This document shows positions 1 through 11,194 of a stretch of DNA of 64,000 nt, piece by piece (positions within the stretch are counted from its first letter, which is position 1; every line of letters begins with the position of its first letter). The translations under genes were made by a program, and so were the position numbers. The stretch comes from Saprospiraceae bacterium. Its GTDB lineage: Bacteria; Bacteroidota; Bacteroidia; Chitinophagales; Saprospiraceae. The stretch is from positions 806,001-870,000 of the forward strand of contig JADKCC010000002.1 in NCBI GenBank assembly GCA_016714785.1, in the 5' to 3' direction. Below the pieces are notes generated by a model, which was not told the origin of the DNA, ran no database searches, and saw only the letters and a list, made by a program, of their open reading frames with translations.

Positions 1-236
1 CGCTCACGTACGATTCCAGTAGCTTGGATTCACATACTCTCTACCTAGCTTTCTTGCGCTGGCAACAGGTCTGCATTTTCATCCATATTAAATACCAACT
101 GTGTAACGCCATATCTATCCCTGATATCTACAAAGGTAAGGCCACCTAAATCACGACCTTTTTGCACCCAACCCGAGATGGTGACTTTTCACCTACATTT
201 GATATTCTTAACGCACCGCAATCATGACTTGCACAT
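1..236 (-). pseudogene. aspS: Aspartyl-tRNA synthetase, N-terminal fragment (partial, frameshifted)
   Basis: The reverse strand reads into the N-terminal anticodon-binding OB fold of a bacterial aspartyl-tRNA synthetase. Recognisable blocks, in order, are HDCGALRISNVGEK, VTISGWVQKGRDLGGLTF, VDIRDRYGVTQLVFN and IQATGIVRE. The gene continues beyond the left edge, so the catalytic class II domain is not visible. The blocks lie in different frames: small indels fall near position 185 (after GEK), near position 50 and near position 30. The ATG at 234-236 is the likely start, although its frame is also shifted relative to HDCG. AspS is essential and the encoded residues are still family-like, so I infer sequencing indels rather than real decay. 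The identification rests on recognition of the GWVQKxRDLGG and RDRYG blocks. Confidence 0.75.
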
Positions 237-355
237 ACCTACATGTTTTATTTTAAAAATAGGCTGCAAAGGTACGATTATGCATCGGATTTCTAAAATA
301 TCATGATTTTTCTTTGGATAATTTCTTTGCTAAAGATCAGAATGACATGCTATCT

Positions 356-1750
356 TTAATGTTTTATCAATTTTTGAAAGATGTGTTTATTATTATGATC
401 TAAAATATCTACGATGTAGGCGCCTGAAGACAAATGACTGATGTCTATTGTATTGCCTTTTTTCAAGACACCTTGGTTTACGGTTTGACCTGACATATTG
501 ATGATGCAATATGAAATAGCTTTGTCTGATGTAATGTGGATCATGTCACTAGCCGGATTTGGATGGATTGATACATCTGACAGCTCTAAGTCAATGCTGC
601 TACTTATCATAGAGTTATTGATCCAAGCTATTTGTTTTTTGTCAAAAGTTGACGTCATGACGATGTCCTTTTTGCCATCTGCATTGATATCAATAGTATG
701 TAACATCCGTGTGATGGCACGACCTTGTGGGGCAAAACCATCACTGGTGCCACCAAGTACTGTACCCACGTTTTGTAATGCATCAAACTCAAATGGTCCA
801 GTCCCTTTGCTTACTTGTATAGAGAGTGTGGTGGCTGTGAGTGTGCCCACGATCATTTCCGGCCATCCGTCGCCATTTAGATCATCACAGTGGACCATTA
901 GTCCATTGGTGACGGTATCAAAACTGGTACCTTTGCGCCGTACTGTGGTGGTAAAGTTGTTTTGATTCTCGAAAAACCAAAGTCCTTTTTCGTAATCCAT
1001 CACTGCGAGATCTAAGTCTCCGTCCTTGTCCACAACTGTAAGACTGAGCGTGTGCTGGAGGAAGTATTTATCATTGCCTTTGATCTCTCTGGTGGTGAAG
1101 GTACCGTCTGCATTGGATACAAAGATGGCAAAAGGTGTAAAATCACTACTCGTGACCGTGATGATATCGTCTCGTTTGTCTCCATTGATATCGACGGTGA
1201 TTACGGTGAATATATTGCGTTTGTTTTGCTCCACTGTGATCTTTTCGAAGGTGAAGTTGCCTTTATTTCTGAGTACGTATAAAGAAGTCATGCCTGAGCT
1301 AAAAATCATCTTCTGTAACGAGCAATATCTTTTCGGCCATCCCCATCATAGTCGAGACTACCTTCTACTTCGTAGCTGATATTGCCCAAAGGCATGCGCT
1401 CATAGACATTATTGCCTTTGCTCTTATATATATCGGCATCTGTAAGAATATCATCTTTGCCATCACCATCAAAATCATGGACATCGGTGATATAATTGAA
1501 ATCACCAAAAAGCATAAACGATGTAGCGGGATAGCTACCTGCAGTATAGGTATGCTTTTTGTACGTGCTCCCTGTCAGTCCATAAAAATCCACATGCTTA
1601 CCATCGCTGCTCGCTGCGGTATCATGGCTGTGACAATGACCAGTGTGCTCCATCCAGATTGAACAATGTGGTGGTAGGACCAAAGGTGATGGATTGGGAA
1701 TGGAGGGAGAGGGTGATTAATATTAATAAAAGAGTTTGGTGGATTTGCAT
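356..1750 (-). CDS. Secreted FG-GAP/VCBS repeat protein with T9SS sorting tail (frameshifted)
   Basis: This is a secreted beta-propeller-like protein. An ATG at 1748-1750 begins MQIHQTLLLILITLSLHSQS, a clean signal peptide followed by ITFGPTTTLFNLDGAHWSLSQ. The frame then slips near 1625 into a stretch with DFDGDGKDDIL and DYDGDGRKDI, and slips again around 1306-1330 (next to a T5 run) into DINGDKRDDII, DKDGDLDLAVMDY, DLNGDGWPEMIVG and DINADGKKDIVM. These D-x-[DN]-G-D repeats are the calcium loops of FG-GAP/VCBS propeller blades. The C-terminus, SIHPNPASDMIHI followed by GAYIVDILDHNNKHIFQKLIKH, is a T9SS type A sorting domain, so the product should be secreted and surface-attached or released. 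It is about 460 residues once the frames are joined. The binding target is unknown. Confidence 0.8.
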
Positions 1751-1760
1751 TTATTTAAAG

Positions 1761-2297
1761 TTATTTATTTTTAAAAAACATAGATTCATGTAAATAGGGA
1801 AAATCATCACCATTCTGAATTTTTATATATATACTTTGAAAGTAACTTTCTAAATCTATGTTATCGGGGATTTGCTGGCCTTGTATGTTGTTACAATTTT
1901 TATTCAAAAGAATTTTAAGAGCTTTATATGATACAACTAAAAAAGGATAATTATTTGGTAGTGAATAAATACCAAAATCATCTTTTTTAGCAATGCCAGT
2001 TACTACCATTTCCCGAAAGGAAGGTAGCACAACATCATTAGGATATACTTCAAAATTGCCTGAACTAGTTATTAAGTTAATTTTTTTAAATTTGATACTA
2101 AGAATCTGCATCTAGATAAAATTGAATATAAAATTTCATCAACAAAATAAACTCTAACACCCTGAGTAAAATTATCCAAGGGCCAACTATCTAAATCAAT
2201 AACATATTCTGACCAAATATTCGTCAAGATCTTTAAAAGTTTCATCTGTATAAACACGATTAATTACACAAGGATCAATAAAGAAATAATTGTTCAT
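1761..2297 (-). CDS. Hypothetical protein (frameshifted)
   Basis: I do not recognise this gene. An ATG at 2295-2297 gives MNNYFFIDPCVINRVYTDE, continuing to KDLDEYL. The frame slips near 2225 into NIWSEYVIDLDSWPLDNF and TQGVRVYFVDEILYSIL, and slips again near 2100 into FKKINLITSSGNFEVYP, ending at the stop near 1761 (SMFFKNK). The joined product is about 179 residues, soluble and acidic/aromatic, with no signal peptide or membrane segment. Size, composition and location next to a broken toxin-antitoxin locus resemble small immunity-type or accessory proteins, but that is only context. It ends 11 bp before the start of the FG-GAP gene on the same strand. Confidence 0.5.
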
Positions 2298-2330
2298 ATT
2301 TTACAATTTTAATTGATGGTATTGTATCTA

Positions 2331-2403
2331 TTATCTTGTTGGGTAAAAATATTTTCCTAATTCATCTTCAATTTCTTTAACATAATCTAAAGCTTTTGTT
2401 TTG
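2331..2403 (-). pseudogene. Short 3' gene relic
   Basis: Reverse-strand tail reading VKTKALDYVKEIEDELGKYF and then YPTR before a stop at 2331-2333. Upstream it is cut by a stop and by the REP palindrome at 2441-2461, with no start codon in frame. It looks like the remaining C-terminus of a small helical protein. The parent family was not recognised. Confidence 0.3.
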
Positions 2404-2430
2404 ACATATTAGGACCATCTCGGGTTTGCT

Positions 2431-2461
2431 TCCTTTGCTGGCGCAAGTTTGTAACTTGTGC
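2431..2461. repeat. REP-like palindrome (solitary copy)
   Basis: The sequence gcgcaagtttgtaacttgtg followed by c at 2441-2461 forms a hairpin with caagtt/aacttg arms. It is preceded by tgctg, matching the tgctagcgc left side of the copies around the RAYT gene at 44.2 kb. It is the only copy seen in the left half of the window. Confidence 0.6.
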
Positions 2462-2754
2462 CTTTACTACTACAGTCATTAATAACTAAACACATAACCT
2501 TCGAGACTCATAGGTCTTTCTAATATTTCAATATCCAAAACACGTTTCATACTCTATGTGGGTGTATGTGATCCATTTTTAATCCAACCCATTTTTATCA
2601 ATTCCAGCCTGTTTAAGTATAGCAAGGAAAGTGCCTTTTTTCATATCTTTGCCACCGTGGAAAGGTACTATTACTGTTTTATTTGTGATTGGGTTGTAAT
2701 AAAGTTGATGTGAACCTTGCCCCGCTTAAAGATAAATCCTGTGTTCTAAAATTT

Positions 2755-4032
2755 GTGCATTTCAAAATTTCGCTAAGCTGCATTTTTTACTAGATCTGTT
2801 ATTTTATCCTAATAACCACTCATATTTAAAACTCTCAGACTCATAATATTTCCCTTCAATCCTTTTATTGACCATCTTTGTCCTGATTGTTTCATTCGTT
2901 TTTGTAATACCGTTCGATGCGCCGACTCTATTGCCCCTGACCCTATTAATAGTCCTTTTGTATGTATTTAGGGTAATCCATTCTCCCCTTATTGTGGCTG
3001 ATGTACGTTAAGAGCGTTTGGTATTTTTCTTCTTTTGTTTTGATTTTCTAGGTATTTTTTTCCAACATCTTTACCACTTCGTCTTACACCCATTCTCTTT
3101 CAAAGTCTTTCCTATTACTTCCATATATGCCGTCCGTTTACTTTTTGTAACACTGAAACTTACATATTTTCCTATGTTTTCCATCGCATGATAAAAATCA
3201 AGAATTTGAGTAGCTTGCGGATATGACACATCTATCCAACTCCACTGCCACCCCGCTCCGTCATTTATAAATACTAGCCTATCTTTCCATTTTTCGTAGG
3301 CATCACCTATTATGGCTGACATTTTAATCGCAAACTCTTTATGATTGCCTAATGTTGCTACATATTCGCTACAATCTTATACTATTTCTTGTTTTCGCTC
3401 TCATTAGAAATAGCACTTGATTTAAATATTCTTCCTAATTTAGCTTCTTTCCACCCAGCTTCTCTTGTTCGTAACATACTGCCATCTGCCTCTATATATA
3501 AAATTTCTCCTTCTTCTAACTGCACAGGATCTCTAAAATTTTCACTTTCAGAAATCGCTAGACTTTGTTCCCCAATTTTATCCGTAATCCGATAGATGGC
3601 TGTATCATTTGTTTTGATATTCAATAACATCTGAGCAATTTCCCCCTTTCGTAACAATCCATTTGACCTATATACAATAATTTCTCTTGTAAATAGTGTG
3701 AAATCTTCTGACCGGTGAATCCATTAATTAAGTCACTTGTGGTACTAACTTCTATCTCCCCAAATTTGGCTTGAAGTTTTTTTAAACGATGATTGGTAGG
3801 AACATTTCCGATGGTAGATTCTAAAATTTTACCCTCCTAAATCTGTCCATATCTCATCCAATTGTTTTTCAATCTCGTATAAACTATTAAGGTTGCTTAG
3901 GGTTCTGTATATCCTCCCAACGTTGGCTGCATACTGCTAAGTATTCTGCCTTGTCATGATGATATTTTTTATTGGTTCTAGCGCAAAGTTAATACTTCTT
4001 TTTTATTTATATACGAAAAAATGAAATGCACC
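2755..4032 (-). mobile_element. ISKra4-like insertion sequence inside hicA
   Basis: The element is 1278 bp. The left end gtgcatttcaaaatttcg (2755-2772) and the right end cgaaaaaatgaaatgcac (4014-4031) are inverted repeats matching 15 of 18. The 9-bp sequence ctaaaattt directly abuts both sides (2746-2754 and 4033-4041) and looks like a target-site duplication. The only coding content is the ISKra4-type transposase on the reverse strand, running in the same direction as hicBA. The length is compact for a one-gene IS. Ends may be off by one base because a single extra c lies at 4032. Confidence 0.75.
2773..3957 (-). pseudogene. ISKra4-family transposase (multiply frameshifted)
   Basis: Blocks on the reverse strand, in order: DKAEYLAVCSQRWEDIQNP, LYEIEKQLDEIWTDLGG, TIGNVPTNHRLKKLQAKFGE, FTGQKISHYLQEKLLYIGQM, LYIEADGSMLRTREAGWKE followed by KLGRIF, LVFINDGAGWQWSWI, YPQATQILDFYHAMENIG, and finally IGSGAIESAHRTVLQKRMKQ then SGQRW. 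The ADGS, NDGAGW, DFYHA and GAIESAHRT motifs are those of ISKra4-group DDE transposases, carrying the catalytic acidic residues. At least four frame changes separate the blocks, near 3930, 3830, 3660 and 3370, with more after 3071. The stop at 2773-2775 lies just inside the left inverted repeat. It is not functional as read. Some or all of the slips may be sequencing indels. Confidence 0.75.
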
Positions 4033-4065
4033 CTAAAATTTTGATAAGATACAGTGGGCTTAAGT

Positions 4066-4290
4066 TCATACACTTTCAAGGTTTAAAGAATATTCTAAAG
4101 TATTACTGTCATCGGGAATGGTATCTCCTCTCTCCTTCAATTCTTCAATATAAAGTTCTACCGCTTCTTTTGCCATTGCCATAGCTTCGTCAACATCTTC
4201 GCCATAAGTAATACAACCAGGTAAAGCCGGAACAGTAACTGTGTACCCGCCTTCGATTTCTTTATGTAAATGTATTTTGTATGTGTACAT
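4066..4290 (-). CDS. hicB: HicB-family antitoxin
   Basis: This 74-residue protein starts MYTYKIHLHKEIEGGYTVTV and continues PALPGCITYGEDVDEAMAMA, the partial RNase H-like HicB fold that covers the HicA active site. The ATG at 4288-4290 is preferred over an in-frame upstream ATG because the family begins with this strand. No DNA-binding tail is present after NTLEYSLNLESV. Its stop overlaps the hicA start (ATGA), so the two were translationally coupled, antitoxin first. HicA is now broken by an IS, leaving an orphan antitoxin that could still repress its promoter or neutralise related toxins (inference). Confidence 0.85.
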   Translation of the reverse strand: MYTYKIHLHKEIEGGYTVTVPALPGCITYGEDVDEAMAMAKEAVELYIEELKERGDTIPDDSNTLEYSLNLESV

Positions 4291-4531
4291 ATTTCGTGTT
4301 ATTAAAGTATGTGTAATTAAGATGGCGTTTTCTAGTATCAAATTATAAAAATGTCAAATTCAGCACATGATTCGACTTATAAATGAACAATTTCATAATC
4401 TGCAAAGTTCAACACCCTCCTAAATTAAAACATTAAAAACTCTGCTATTTTTCTATGGTGTGCTTGCTGCAACGGGATTATTACGTACATAATCAGGATA
4501 ATATAAGTACAGGGGTTGATCTTGACTTTGC

Positions 4532-7500
4532 TTACTTAATGATGGTAATATCTCCTGTTACAATCTCTGATGTATTATCTTTATATAAAACATCTGCTAC
4601 CCAAATAAATACGCCTGGTTGTATATCCCTACCATCAAAAGTGCCATTCCAACCATAATCTGGATCTCCAGCAGGTATGTCTTTTACATCAAAAAGTTTA
4701 TTGCCCCATCGATCGTAAATACTTAGCGACTTTATGGACTCTATCGATGCAAAAAGTGGATATATGGTAAATTTGTTGTTGCCTGTGGTACTTTTTGGGT
4801 TCATGATATTAGGGGCGATATAACCTCTATTAAATTTGAGTCGGACCCAAACTTTATCAGTTCTCTCACATCCATTTTCATCTATAATCGTAATCGTATA
4901 CTCTGTATCATTTTCTGGACTGGCTACAGGATTAGGACAATCCTTACAACTCAATGTATTAGACGGAGTCCATGTTATCTCCGACAAAGATGTCCACGGT
5001 ACATCAGTTATCGCAGTGATCTGATGGCTTGTCCCTAGATTTATAATGGTATCTTTTCCAGCATTGACGGTAAAGTCTTCGAGAATGTCTATCGATAGAT
5101 TACTTGCTAAAGTGCAACCGTTGCTATCTGAAACCTGTATTTCATAAGTACCACCTTGAAGTGCAAGGTTTGTATTTTGACTTAAAAGCACTTTGTTAAC
5201 ATAGGTAGTATATGGAGCAGTACCACCTACGATTTCATTCCATTCTACAGATCCATTGTCACCAAAACATAAAGGCTGCGATACTTCGAAATCGATACTC
5301 TCTACTTTCGGTTCCTTAGTAACAATGATTGCTTGGGTTTCGCTACAACCGTTGAGTGGATTAGTAATATTAACTACATAAGTTCCTGGTTCAGTAATGT
5401 TTATATTTAGTTGAGCGCCTACATTTTGATTATTGAGCGCCCATTTGACTATTGGATTGTTCGCATTAGATGTTGCGGTTATGGTTGTGCCAATGTCATT
5501 ACATTTTATCACTGGTTCACCAGAAATATTGATGGTTGGTTTGGCAAAATCTGTTTCTATATTTAAAGGCGCTCTTGATTCGCAGCCAAATTCATTGATT
5601 GCTATCAATACAACGTTTTCTTTATCACTGATCAAAATCGAATCAGCGTTAATCAAACCTTTTGGTGTTTCCCATGTGTATGATAATTTAGGGTCAACGA
5701 TGATATCAGAAGCCCACAAAGCAGGAATCTTACAATTTAACAAAATGGGCTTTGGTTGGATGTTGGGTTTGTCAAAATTTCCTTTGATAACTATTGATAC
5801 GCTACTATCACAACCCAATGAATTTACAGCACGAATGGTGTATGTTCCTGGATTCGTAATTTTGTATCCGTTTTGAATCGTTTGATTATTATTTGTCAAT
5901 GTGTATGTTTGACCAATATTGCCCGCAAGAGTTAATGATGTTTCTGGCATTTTACACGACAAATCTTGAGCAGTGACACTAAAGATTGGTTTACTTTTAT
6001 CTTCTGTCACTCGGTAAGTCTGTGAAGTTTCACATTCGTTGTCATTGAAAAGAGTAAGTACATAGTTGCCGGGAAATGTAAATACAGGTCTTAGGTTTGT
6101 ACTATCTGAAAAATTAGGTCCCGACCATTTAAATTTATCGAATACGCTGGTTTGGACACTAGGTGTCGCAGACAACTGATTGCATGTGAGTATAGCGGGA
6201 GCAATAGGTGTCAGTGTAGGTCTCAATGTATCCATAGATATGGAAAAAGTAGCTGTAGCTTCACACCCATTATTGGCAATTGCCTTTACTTCGTAAGTGT
6301 TTGATATATTGGAAAATATGGTATTTCCTATACCTGTATTTCCGTTAAGGTCCGTCCATTGGATACCTGACGGAATGGTCGTCGTAATATTTAAAACTCC
6401 GGTGGGATTTGTACAAGTAATTGGTACTACATTAGACAATAAGGATGGGAAATTTTGGGAAGATGGTAAGTAATGGGTAGATGTTTGTACAACCGTTCTT
6501 ACCTGTGACTGTCAAAGTATAATTTCCTTCAAGTATAAACGGATTTTGGTCTGTTGAACTTAGCCCATTTCCTTCCCATAAATAAGTTCCAGATGCCGCA
6601 TTGGACGTAAAAATTGACCTTTTTTGTCTGAACAGTCTATAGAATCAACCTTAACACTAAATATCGGTAATGCAAAATCTCCATAAACGATAACTGAGTC
6701 CGTTTTTTCACAGCCATTATTATCGGTTAATAAAGCGTAATAAGTACCAACAGTATTAATATTTATGGTATCAAGATTTGCTATTAATTGGTTTCCAAAG
6801 TACCATTTTGTATCTGCAATCCCACTAGCATTTTGGATGGAAATATCTGTATTAGAAGTTGTACAATTTAATGTGTCAGGATTTGATAGTTCGTATGTGA
6901 AAGAAGGCGGCAATTCAGCTATGTATATACTATCCTTGACACTACAATCAATACCTAAAAATAATTCATAAACATAATAACCTATTGACCCAACCGTTAT
7001 AGTGTCCTTTGTTTGATTTTGGCTTATGATATTTGGACCTTTCCAAACAATACTATCGATGGCGGTTTGAATATCTAAAAGGATATCCACATTGTTAACT
7101 GAGCAAGATAATATACCTGTACTGTCCGCTTGGTAGTTGATAAGTGAATTTTCTAGGGAGACTGCTACTGTGTCTGTGCCAATACATCCATTTGATCCAT
7201 GTACGAAAACCGTATAAGTACCAGGAGTGGAAGCTGTAATGATATTTCCAAAAGCTTGAGTATAATTAGGAAGCAACCACTCAAAGCTACTAATATTTGA
7301 CAATGAGCTTGCAGTTAATTGAGTACTTTTTTGTGTACAATCCAAACTTAGATCACCATTTATTTCGACATTTGGTTCAGTAAGATCTGCTGACACTTCA
7401 TAATCTTGGGAGATGGTGCAACCATGCTCATTGGTAACAGTTACAGTATATTCACCACCTGTTATAACGGAGATTTCCTGCAAATTTGGGTTGGTAGAGA

Positions 7501-8422
7501 TCGTGCCATTATTGGTGGACCATGAGTATTGATAACCTGGCACAACTGGTAGTGGGTAAACAATTAGATCTGTTGTTGGATTGTTGCAATCTATTGTAGG
7601 TGCTGTGGGAGGAAGTAAGTCGAGAATAGAAAATGTAACAGTAAATTCTTTTTCATCTTCACACAACTCTCCAAAAAATATATTATCAATTGCGAAATCA
7701 TTGCCACTTGCTGCTGTATTTTGGTTAGTGATACATATCTCTACACTCGTATTAGCACCTGAAAACCATGTAGCGAAAAAATGTTGTACCACACAAGTGG
7801 CTCCTGAAAGTCCAAAAGGAGTACCTAATAGTACGCCATCTATAGCAAACTGTAAGATAGCCGGAGATGCTGGGTTTACAGACATTGCATCTGCCTCAAA
7901 TATATAATTAGTATTTGGCATTACAGTGATTGTTTGACACCAAACTTGTTGAAGCGATGCAGCTCCATTTACAACCATCATATCTCCATCTCCGACACAA
8001 GGACTAAAATTTGAATGTACTGCATTTGGATTACTGACAATAGTGTAAGTTCCTTCATTCCATAATTCTGTTTGACTGGTAGGAATGTCTGCCACATAAG
8101 TATAATCTGTGGTAAAACCTGAAGCACCACTCGAAAAATCGCCATTTACAATAAGATTCGTAGAGGGAGGACTCAACGCTGTGAGTGTAAATGTCGTCGT
8201 CTGTGTTACGAATACAGTAGGAGTTAGATTTGAAGTATTGGAATATCCATTTGTACTCGTCCATTCAAAATCAGTGTAGGTACCATTTATATATCCATCC
8301 AGCAAAATAGATGTTGGCTCACATATAGTACTGTCTTGTGGTACTGTTATTGTGAATCCACAAGATTGACTGTATATACTTGTGCCCAAAAATAAAATTA
8401 GTAAATTTATATAGTGCTTCAC
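4532..8422 (-). CDS. Large gliding-motility-type surface protein with CHU/T9SS C-terminal domain (frameshifted)
   Basis: The product is about 1,300 residues once two frame slips (near 6605 and 6450) are joined. A GTG at 8420-8422 opens a signal peptide (KHYINLLILFLGTSIYSQS). A longer start at 8467 would put residues across the promoter, so GTG is preferred. The first third has a jelly-roll-like segment (NGDFSSGASGF to DNIFFGELCEDEKEF). Repeated Ig/PKD-like units follow, each with a Cys pair and a GTYTV-type end strand (YTVTVTNEHGCTISQDYEV, GTYTVFVHGSNGCIGTD). The C-terminus has NIMNPKSTTGNNKFTIYPLF, SLSIYDRWGNKLFDV and FIWVADVLYKDN, which is the gliding-motility-associated C-terminal domain used as a type B T9SS signal. 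It is predicted to be exported and cell-surface attached. It is divergent from the 8602 gene. Confidence 0.85.
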
Positions 8423-8442
8423 TATTAAGGAGATTTGTACGG

Positions 8443-8450
8443 CAAATATA
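8443..8450 (-). promoter_or_regulatory. Bacteroidota -7 promoter box
   Basis: On the reverse strand, TATATTTG fits TAnnTTTG, about 20 bases before the GTG start of the large surface protein. No TTTG sits 19 bases upstream, so only the -7 half is supported. Confidence 0.4.
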
Positions 8451-8572
8451 GTATAAAAAAGATACAAATGGCCATTGTATAAAATAAAGTTTTTACGTGA
8501 TATAAAATAAAGTTTTGTCTAGACGCAATTTAAAAGGATATTATACATTGATAGTCTTTTGAAATACTTTTA

Positions 8573-8580
8573 TACCTTTG
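8573..8580 (+). promoter_or_regulatory. Bacteroidota -7 promoter box
   Basis: TACCTTTG fits TAnnTTTG and lies 21 bases before the start of the DUF5916-like gene. The -33 TTTG at the canonical spacing is absent. Confidence 0.4.
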
Positions 8581-8601
8581 TGATTTAAACTCTAATACGT
8601 A

Positions 8602-11087
8602 TTGAAAACTCTTTGTATATTATTAATAAATCTGATATCGTTTACACTCTTTGCATCTGTAAACCCTGATAAAAATTTGAAAGCTTTTAGAATAAATCAG
8701 GAAATAAAAATAGATGGAGTTCTTTCAGAAAGTGAGTGGAGCAATGCTGAAAAAGCTTCTGGATTTGTGCAAACAGAACCAACGCCAGGGCTTCCTGCAA
8801 CATTTGAAACTGAGACTTACTTTCTGTATGACAATAATGCAATCTATATAGGAGCAAGAATGAAAGATCCCGAACCAGAAAAAATTCTTAAAGAGCTTTC
8901 TTTACGTGATCAAACTGGCAATGCAGACAATTTTAGTGTCTTTTTTGATCCTTACAAGAGTGGTTTGAATGGTTTTATATTTTTAGTAACAGCTTCAGGA
9001 GTACAGTATGAAGCTATTGTTACGAACAATGAGGATGATAGCAATTGGAATGCCGTCTGGGAAAGTGCTGTTAGTCAAGATGATGAAGGTTGGTATGTGG
9101 AGATGAAGATACCATATTCTTCTTTAAGATTTCCATCCAATAGTAATCAAGATTGGCATGTTCAGTTTGGGAGAGAAGTACGTAGGTTTAGAGAGACATC
9201 TTATTGGTCGCCTATAGATCCTACTATTTCAGGATGGGTACAACAGTCAGGAAAGGTAACCAACATTGAAAATATAAAATCGCCAGTGAGATTGTCCTTA
9301 ACTCCATATTTGTCAGCATATCTTAATACGACTTACGATCCTAACAATACAAGTAATAAGGTTAGTGCTGGCAATGCTTATAGTGCAGGTCTTGATTTGA
9401 AATATGGGCTTAATGATGCATTTACGTTGGATATGACATTGATCCCAGATTTTGGGCAGGTTATTTCAGATAAACAAGTATTAAACCTGTCTCCTTTTGA
9501 AGTTTTTTTTGAAGAAAATAGACAATTTTTTACAGAAGGTACGGAGCTTTTTAATCGTGGGAGATTGTTTTACTCTAGACGCGTTGGTGGCCGACCTTTG
9601 CACTATTTTGATGTATTTGACCAAGTAAATGAAGGTGAAACCATAATATCCAATCCAGAAACTAGCCAACTTTTTAATGCCACAAAGATATCTGGACGTA
9701 CGACGTCAGGAACGGGTATTGGAGCTTTCAATGCATTTGTAGGCGAAGAGCATGCCATCTTAAGAGCTATAGATGGAACAGTAAGGAAGATAAAAACTAA
9801 TCCACTTACTAATTATAACGCATTGGTAATAGATCAAAATCTTAAAAACAATTCTTATGTTTCATTGATGAATACCAATGTTTATAGGTTAGGTGAAGAT
9901 TACGATGCTAATATGACAGGAGGGTTTTTTGAATTCAAAACTAAAGATCAGAAATATTTTGTCAGCGGTTCAGGTGTACTTTCCCAAAAGTATTTTAATG
10001 ATAACACAGAACGAGGACATACTTACAATATTGCTTTAGGAAAAATCAGTGGCAACTGGACCTATGGTGGAGGTCATGGCGTAGAGTCTGACAAATATGA
10101 CCCTAACGATATGGGATTTTTGATGAGCCCTAATGAACAGTATTATTATGTAGAAGGCGGCTATACTCAATATAAACCCAAAAATGAAAAGTTACAACAG
10201 ATTCGGATAAATGCAAGTTCCATTTATTCTAGACTGTATGCCCCTAATGTATTTACTGATTTCAATATTGAGTTAGAGAGTTTTTTCTTATGGAAAAGTC
10301 GATTTGCTTTAGGACTTAACACAAGATTAGAGCCTGTAGAAACTTATGATTATTTTGAGCCAAGAACTGAGGATTTTAGCAGGTTTATGACTTGGCCAAC
10401 TAATTACACTTTAGGTGGATTCGTATCTTCTGATTATCGAAAACCATTTGCGTATGATGTCAGATTATCATACAGATATTTTGATGCAAACAATCGTCAA
10501 AATACAACCTTATTATTTGCTCCAAGATTTAGATTGAGCGATAAATGGTCTATATTTACTAATACTAGTGTGTCGATCATTGATTTTGAACCTGGTTATG
10601 TCAATAAAGGATTATTGGAAAAACTATCTTAGGACTTGGAGATTCTGATATACTTTTTGGTAATAGAAATAGATTGATTGTCGAAAACTCTTTAACAACG
10701 CGCTATATATTTAATGCCATCATGGGTATCAATATGAGGATAAGGCACTATTGGGATAAGGTAAGATATCAGCAATTCGGCAAGTTGGATGAAAATGGGA
10801 TAGTAGATGTCTTTGCTTATGATGGGCTTGATGTAAAAGGTGACCCGATATTTGACAGAAATGTCAATATTTTCAACATAGATCTGCAATATAATTGGAG
10901 ATTTGCCCCAGGTAGTGATGTAATCTTTGTTTGGAAAAATCAAATATACAATTCAGATAAGCAATACGAACGTGACTACCTCGCAAATTTAGGAGGACTT
11001 TTTAAGTCCGTACAAACCAATAGTTTTTCAATAAGAGTACTTTACTTCTTGGATTATTTATACCTTTTTCCAAGGAAAGTCTCTTAG
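8602..11087 (+). CDS. DUF5916-like outer-membrane protein with CBM9-like N-terminal domain (one frameshift)
   Basis: The product is about 828 residues, secreted. TTG at 8602 starts KTLCILLINLISFTLFASVN, a signal peptide. A stop lies three codons upstream, so a longer start is excluded. Residues about 25-220 form a carbohydrate-binding family 9-like domain (IDGVLSESEWSNAEKASGF, ETETYFLYDNNAIYIGARM, WYVEMKIPYSSLRF). The rest is the DUF5916 beta barrel (SPFEVFFEENRQFFTEGTEL, FYSRRVGGRP). Near 10628 the frame slips from GLLEK into LGLGDSDILFGNRNRLIVEN and continues to SFSIRVLYFLDYLYLFPRKV. The family is common in Bacteroidota outer membranes, often with secreted hydrolases; the ligand is unknown. 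The total length is not a multiple of three, which confirms a net indel. Confidence 0.8.
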
Positions 11088-11136
11088 GAAAGAGTTTTTG
11101 CTTAAATTTTATATATTTTTTTAAAAAAATGGGAAA

Positions 11137-11144
11137 TAATTTTG
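11137..11144 (+). promoter_or_regulatory. Promoter -7 box of the ArsR/SdpI pair
   Basis: TAATTTTG fits the TAnnTTTG box. It lies 13 bases before the palindromic operator, so the operator covers the expected start of transcription. The -33 box is poor, as expected for a regulated promoter. Confidence 0.45.
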
Positions 11145-11156
11145 CCATTCAAAAAT

Positions 11157-11180
11157 ATATTTCGACATTTGTCGAAATAT
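11157..11180 (+). promoter_or_regulatory. Perfect palindromic operator upstream of the ArsR-type regulator
   Basis: Two exact 10-base arms, atatttcgac and gtcgaaatat, are separated by attt. The site lies between the -7 box and the regulator start, where a bound dimer would block initiation. This geometry is typical of ArsR-family autorepression. The assignment to the adjacent regulator is inference from position. Confidence 0.7.
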
Positions 11181-11194
11181 AGAATCATTTAAAA

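Larger units (their letters stand above)
2579..4069 (-). pseudogene. hicA: hicA toxin gene split by an insertion sequence
   Basis: HicA is a small mRNA interferase with a dsRBD-like fold. Two pieces flank an IS. The 5' piece begins with ATG at 4067-4069, overlapping the hicB stop (ATGA), and reads NLSPLYLIKIL up to about 4033. The 3' piece (2754-2579) reads TGFIFKR, then GQGSHQLYYNPITNKTVIV, PFHGGKDMKKGTFLAILKQ and AGIDKNGLD. The GSH catalytic triplet, the TVIVPFHG strand and the LKQAGI helix are diagnostic. Removing 2755-4032 plus one copy of ctaaaattt rejoins LIKIL-E to the rest. Two further small frame slips remain near 2720-2740. The pair would have been hicB first, hicA second. The toxin cannot be made in this state, and the ATG at 2783 belongs to the IS end rather than to hicA. 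Confidence 0.8.

Noticed and set aside
2579..2783. ATG at 2783 as the hicA start
   Set aside because: The bases at 2755-2783 belong to the IS inverted repeat and the end of the transposase. The true hicA start is the ATG at 4067-4069 overlapping the hicB stop.
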